Positions 6,955-10,355 of a DNA stretch of 10,355 nucleotides are shown here, one piece after another (positions within the stretch are counted from its first letter, which is position 1; each line of letters begins with the position of its first letter). The notes under the pieces were generated by a model. It was not told the origin of the DNA and did no database searches. It saw only the letters and a program-made list of their open reading frames with translations. The stretch is from assembly GCA_017472105.1 (NCBI GenBank), contig JAFUQY010000454.1:1-10355 (forward strand). The letters are read 5' to 3'. The stretch is from Clostridia bacterium (GTDB lineage Bacteria > Bacillota_A > Clostridia > Oscillospirales > CAG-272). A program made the translations under genes and the position numbers.

Positions 6955-9843
6955 ATGGCTAAATCGAAAAATAAAAAGAATAAGGTCACTGCCGGGGATC
7001 TGTTCGGAAAGCTGGGGAAGACTGGCAATGCCAAGTCCGTGCCTCAGACTGCTGACGACGAATTCCTGGAAGAACCTCTCCCGGAACTGGATGAGGATGC
7101 CATTGACCTGACTTCGGACGACGATCTGTCCGACAGTGAGCTGGATATCAATGAGCTTCTCAGAAAGTATATGCCCGATTATCAGGACACCGCTGAGGAA
7201 GAGGGAACTTCCGCAAAGACCGGCGGCATGCTGTCCCGTCTGAAAAAGCAGGCGGCTGACGACGAGCTGACCGAGGACGAAAAGCTGATTGACGCGCTCG
7301 ATTCCGCTTTCGGTACCTCCGAATCCGAAGAAGAGCTCGCGGATGACGATCTGAACTTCTCCGGTCTCATGAGCGGGCTGAAAAAGAAGGACAGGGGATT
7401 CATGACGGCTGAGCCCGGTCCCGACACGATCAGTGAATACGATCTGGACGATATCCCGGACGAAATTCCGGATGAGCCTGCGGAAGAAATTCCTGCTGAG
7501 ATTCCGGACGAAGTTTACGACGAGCTTCCCGAAGAGATTCCGGAAGAAGAACCTGCGGCTGGCGAAGATTTCGATCTGCCCGAAGAGGAAGAAAATCCGG
7601 CGGACAGTGAGATTCCCGACGAAGCCCTGACCGAGCTGATGGGAGACAAGCCGAAGAAGAAAGGCTTCTTTGCGTCCCTGTTCGGCAAGAAGAAGGAGCA
7701 GGACGAATTCGCGGCTGAGCTGGAAGAACATGACCGCCGTTACAGCGATGAAACCGCTGCGGATGAGCTGGTTGTGCCCGACGGAGATGTCCTCGAAGCT
7801 GCTGCGGAGGCAACCGTTCAGGCGCCCGCTGAGGAACATCTGGATGATCTCGTCTCCGAGGAAGTTCCGGAGCTGTTTGACGCACCGGCGCCGGACGAGC
7901 CTGCCGCTGATACCGAAGAAACCGCTGACTCCGCCGAATCTGAAGAAACGGAAGAATCTGCCGGAACCGATGAAGAAATCGACCCGACGGATATCAATCT
8001 GATGGTTGCGTTCGGGCTTGACAAGAAGTCCGACAAGGCAAAGCAGTTCGGTGACCGTCTGGAAGAAAAGCAGAACAGCAAGGCGAAGAAGGTTCAGCTC
8101 GACCGTCCCGAATACGTCGACAAGAGCCAGAGTGCGGAAATCCGCGGCGAATTCAAGGCAAAGCAGACCTCTCTGTGGGTGCGTCTCGTGCTGTGCGGAC
8201 TTCTGACCGTCGTTCTGATGATTTTTGAAAACATCGAGCCCATCACCAAGCTGTTCACCGGTACCGGCAAGCAGTTCGCAGGTGTGTTCGATCCCGCCGT
8301 TTACCCGGTGGTATATATCATGATGAGTTTGCAGATCATGCTTCTTGCGTGCTTCTGCGCGTATGACCAGATTGCGGCAGGTCTGAAATCCCTCTTCCGG
8401 GGCAATCCGAGACCGGAAACCATGACCGCGCTTCTGACCATCCTCGGCATTGTTTACTCCGTTCTCATGGCGCGTCTCGTGGAAATTCCCGAGGAACCGG
8501 TGATGTTCAACTTCATCGTTGCCCTGAGCGCGTTCCTGACCCTCGTTTATGCAATCCTCAACAACCGCCGCGAAATGATGAACTTCCGGATTATCGCCAA
8601 CAAGCGTCCCAAGCACATCGTAAGACGCCTCCTCGACGAAGAATCCGAATGCGAATCCAAGGCGTTTGCGGATAACGACGACGTCTGCGATGTCATGAAG
8701 ATCGAAAAGACCGACTTTATCGACGGTTTCTTCGGACGCTTGAGTGCACCCGATGCATCCACCAACCGCTTCATGGTCTTTGCGATGAGTGCATCCGTTG
8801 CCATCGCAGTGCTCTTCGGCGTGTTCACCAGCTTCTACGACACCACGTCCGCTCAGGTATGTGCGGCGGCGTTCGGTTCCCTGATGATTCTCGCGCCCCT
8901 GTCCGTGTATATCACGTTCAGCTATCCCTTCTACCGTGCAAATCTCGCGGCGAAGGAATACGACAGTGCCATCATCGGCGAAGCGTCCCTCGACGAATAT
9001 TCCAATGCGTCCATCATCAGCTTTGACGACAAGAACGTATTCCCGTCCTATTCCGTCAAGGTTCAGAATATCAAGATCTTCAACAACGCCCGCATCGACC
9101 GTATGCTGTACTACGCGTCTTCCGTATTCGCGTATGCCGGCGGTCCTTTGCAGGATGTCTTCGAAATTGCCACCAAGGATATGGGCAACTCCGACAACGT
9201 GAAGATTTTCGATGCGGAAAACCGATTCCTCGCGGCTCAGGTTGACGGCGTGAACATCATCCTCGGCAGCTACGAGGCTCTGAGCGAACGCGGCATGGAA
9301 TTCCCCGAAGGTGCGTCCGAAGATGACGTGGATCTGTCCGAGGAACTCGAGATCATGTACATGTTCCGCGAAGACAAGCTGGTGCTCAAGTTCTACATCA
9401 AGTACGTCATGGATGCGGATATCGACCTGATCCTCAAGCAGTTCTCCGGCAGCGGTCTGTATGTATGCGTCAGAACCTTTGACCCCAACATCGACGAGCG
9501 CATGATCGCGAAGAAGCTGAACATGAAGCGTATCCCGCTCAAGATTGTCCGCTACGCAAGCACTGACGAGGTCGGACTGTATGAAGAAAAGGTTGACAGC
9601 GGTCTTGTGACCTGCGGCTCTCCCAAGTCCCTGCTTCAGGTGATTTCCTACTGCGGCAAGGTGCTTCACACCAAGAAGACCAACATCGCGCTGGGCGTGC
9701 TCTCCGTGATGATCAGTACCGCGATTCTGGTGCTGCTGCTTCTGTCCCAGTCCATGGGCTCCCTGAACTCGCTCTTCGTTGCGGTTTACCAGCTCATCTG
9801 GCTCATTCCGATGACCATTTCCTCGAGAATGTTCATCCGGTGA
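6955..9843 (+). CDS. Large acidic membrane protein resembling a degenerate P-type ATPase
   Basis: I do not recognise a named family for this 962-residue protein. Residues 1-400 are cytoplasmic, low in complexity and rich in Asp, Glu and Pro, with a K-K-K-G-F-F-A-S-L-F-G-K-K-K patch near 234-247. Hydrophobic segments follow near 407-425, 450-472, 490-508, 514-535, 606-628, 635-660, 911-930 and 938-957. The layout of the second half resembles a P-type ATPase. Two helices (606-660) lead to I-I-S-F-D-D-K-N-V-F (687-696) at the place of the phosphorylation site D-K-T-G-T. Then come an N-domain-like part with V-D-G-V-N-I-I-L-G-S (763-772) and T-F-D-P-N (841-845) where T-G-D-N is expected. No G-D-G-x-N-D is visible. 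It is therefore probably not a working ATPase. The start at 6955 is chosen for its natural M-A-K-S-K opening, though no clear ribosome site precedes it; an ATG at 6832, overlapping the rlmB stop by 4 bases, is an alternative. Function unknown. Confidence 0.75.
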   Translation: MAKSKNKKNKVTAGDLFGKLGKTGNAKSVPQTADDEFLEEPLPELDEDAIDLTSDDDLSDSELDINELLRKYMPDYQDTAEEEGTSAKTGGMLSRLKKQAADDELTEDEKLIDALDSAFGTSESEEELADDDLNFSGLMSGLKKKDRGFMTAEPGPDTISEYDLDDIPDEIPDEPAEEIPAEIPDEVYDELPEEIPEEEPAAGEDFDLPEEEENPADSEIPDEALTELMGDKPKKKGFFASLFGKKKEQDEFAAELEEHDRRYSDETAADELVVPDGDVLEAAAEATVQAPAEEHLDDLVSEEVPELFDAPAPDEPAADTEETADSAESEETEESAGTDEEIDPTDINLMVAFGLDKKSDKAKQFGDRLEEKQNSKAKKVQLDRPEYVDKSQSAEIRGEFKAKQTSLWVRLVLCGLLTVVLMIFENIEPITKLFTGTGKQFAGVFDPAVYPVVYIMMSLQIMLLACFCAYDQIAAGLKSLFRGNPRPETMTALLTILGIVYSVLMARLVEIPEEPVMFNFIVALSAFLTLVYAILNNRREMMNFRIIANKRPKHIVRRLLDEESECESKAFADNDDVCDVMKIEKTDFIDGFFGRLSAPDASTNRFMVFAMSASVAIAVLFGVFTSFYDTTSAQVCAAAFGSLMILAPLSVYITFSYPFYRANLAAKEYDSAIIGEASLDEYSNASIISFDDKNVFPSYSVKVQNIKIFNNARIDRMLYYASSVFAYAGGPLQDVFEIATKDMGNSDNVKIFDAENRFLAAQVDGVNIILGSYEALSERGMEFPEGASEDDVDLSEELEIMYMFREDKLVLKFYIKYVMDADIDLILKQFSGSGLYVCVRTFDPNIDERMIAKKLNMKRIPLKIVRYASTDEVGLYEEKVDSGLVTCGSPKSLLQVISYCGKVLHTKKTNIALGVLSVMISTAILVLLLLSQSMGSLNSLFVAVYQLIWLIPMTISSRMFIR
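7453..7557 (+). repeat. Acidic Ile-Pro-Asp/Glu repeats within the large membrane protein
   Basis: Residues 167-201 of the protein at 6955 repeat the unit I-P-[DEA]-E with variants: I-P-D-E twice, then P-A-E-E, I-P-A-E, I-P-D-E, V-Y-D-E, L-P-E-E and I-P-E-E. In DNA the core ATTCCGGA-type unit recurs imperfectly. This is a degenerate in-frame protein repeat, probably disordered or extended, not a mobile repeat. Confidence 0.65.
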
Positions 9844-9878
9844 CCAATCCAATACCCAAGAAAAATTTTAAGGAGAAT

Positions 9879-9916
9879 AACGGGAGATGCGAAAATCAAG
9901 TCTCCCGTTCTTTTTT
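9879..9916 (+). terminator. Terminator-like hairpin overlapping the next gene's start
   Basis: AACGGGAGA (9879-9887) pairs perfectly with TCTCCCGTT (9901-9909) around a 13-base loop, followed by C and six T (9910-9916). It begins 36 bases after the stop of the membrane protein. It overlaps the likely translation start of the radical SAM gene, so it may act as a true terminator, an attenuator, or both. Confidence 0.75.
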
Positions 9917-10355
9917 GATATGAATAACAAGATCAGAAGTTTTCTTGCTTCCGTTCAGAAACCGGGACGTTACACCGGCGGCGAAACCAATTCGGTTTAC
10001 AAAAATCTCGATGAAGTGAAGATGCGCGTTGCGTTCTGCTTCCCGGATACCTATGAAATCGGTATGTCCAACCTCGGCATGCGGATTCTCTGCGACTGCT
10101 TCAACGCCGTGGACGGTGTCTGGTGCGAACGCGTCTATGCGCCGTGGATCGACATGGAAGAGCAGATGCGCAGTCACGATGTACCGCTGTTCACCCACGA
10201 AAGCGGGGACTGTGTCGGCGATTTCAATATGGTTGCGTTCACGTTACAGTACGAGCTGTGCTATACAACGATGCTGAACATGATGGATCTTGCGCGGATT
10301 CCTCTGCGTCGTGAAGACCGTACGGACGAGCATCCCATCATTCTGGCGGGCGGTC
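9887..10355 (+). CDS. TIGR03960-type radical SAM protein, N-terminal part only
   Basis: The visible 156 codons match the start of the B12-binding-domain radical SAM proteins of the TIGR03960 family, often fused to a TIGR03936 domain and found near ribonuclease G and ribosomal genes. Diagnostic stretches are V-Q-K-P-G-R-Y-T-G-G-E-x-N (23-35), F-C-F-P-D-T-Y-E-I-G-M-S-N-L-G-M (51-66), C-E-R-V-Y-A-P-W-I-D-M-E, and F-T-L-Q-Y-E-L-C-Y-T-T-M-L-N-M (118-132). The Cx3Cx2C iron-sulfur motif should lie beyond the window edge. Two in-frame starts are possible. ATG 9887 has AAGGAG (9870-9875) 11 bases upstream but begins inside the hairpin. ATG 9920 gives the family-like opening M-N-N-K-I-R but has no nearby ribosome site. 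I chose 9887 for the ribosome site. The exact reaction of this family is not known to me. Confidence 0.85.
   Translation, partial: MRKSSLPFFFDMNNKIRSFLASVQKPGRYTGGETNSVYKNLDEVKMRVAFCFPDTYEIGMSNLGMRILCDCFNAVDGVWCERVYAPWIDMEEQMRSHDVPLFTHESGDCVGDFNMVAFTLQYELCYTTMLNMMDLARIPLRREDRTDEHPIILAGG

Noticed and set aside
6760..9852. 1030-codon open frame on the minus strand
   Set aside because: It is antisense to the large membrane protein and the end of rlmB. Its product is rich in H, R, V and F as expected of a shadow frame, and I see no ribosome site.

Overview
The window looks like chromosomal DNA from an endospore-forming member of the Clostridia (Firmicutes). The evidence is a sporulation pair on the minus strand (SpoIIP and the germination protease GPR), a DUF4364 protein, a SigH-like sigma factor close to rlmB, Shine-Dalgarno sites of the AGGAGG type and AT-rich sigma-A promoters between moderately GC-rich genes. 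I cannot fix the family from this sequence; a gut or rumen Oscillospirales-type lineage is a guess. I see no IS element, phage gene, CRISPR array, tRNA or rRNA.

Layout: positions 1-1750 (minus strand) carry gpr followed by spoIIP, whose 3' end is cut by the window edge. An AT-rich divergent spacer (1751-2017) holds a strong promoter facing right. Genes 2018-3799 (peptide-type substrate-binding lipoprotein, monocistronic, strong terminator) and 3975-4592 (DUF4364 winged-helix protein) follow on the plus strand. A second consensus promoter (4720-4747) drives a SigH-like sigma-70 factor (4787-5380). A 136-base leader precedes a 91-residue double zinc-ribbon protein (5517-5792) that ends at a good terminator. 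A third promoter (5886-5914) leads into rlmB (23S rRNA 2'-O-methyltransferase, 5984-6835) and probably a large acidic membrane protein (6955-9843). A terminator-like hairpin then overlaps the translation start of a TIGR03960-type radical SAM protein (9887-end, partial).

Functional reading: the left side is spore engulfment and germination. The middle and right are mainly housekeeping, with gene regulation (sigma factor, DUF4364) and RNA modification (RlmB). The most unusual item is the 962-residue protein at 6955-9843. Its C-terminal 560 residues read like a P-type ATPase in which the phosphorylation motif and other catalytic motifs are eroded, preceded by about 400 very acidic residues. It is the best candidate here for an undescribed function.
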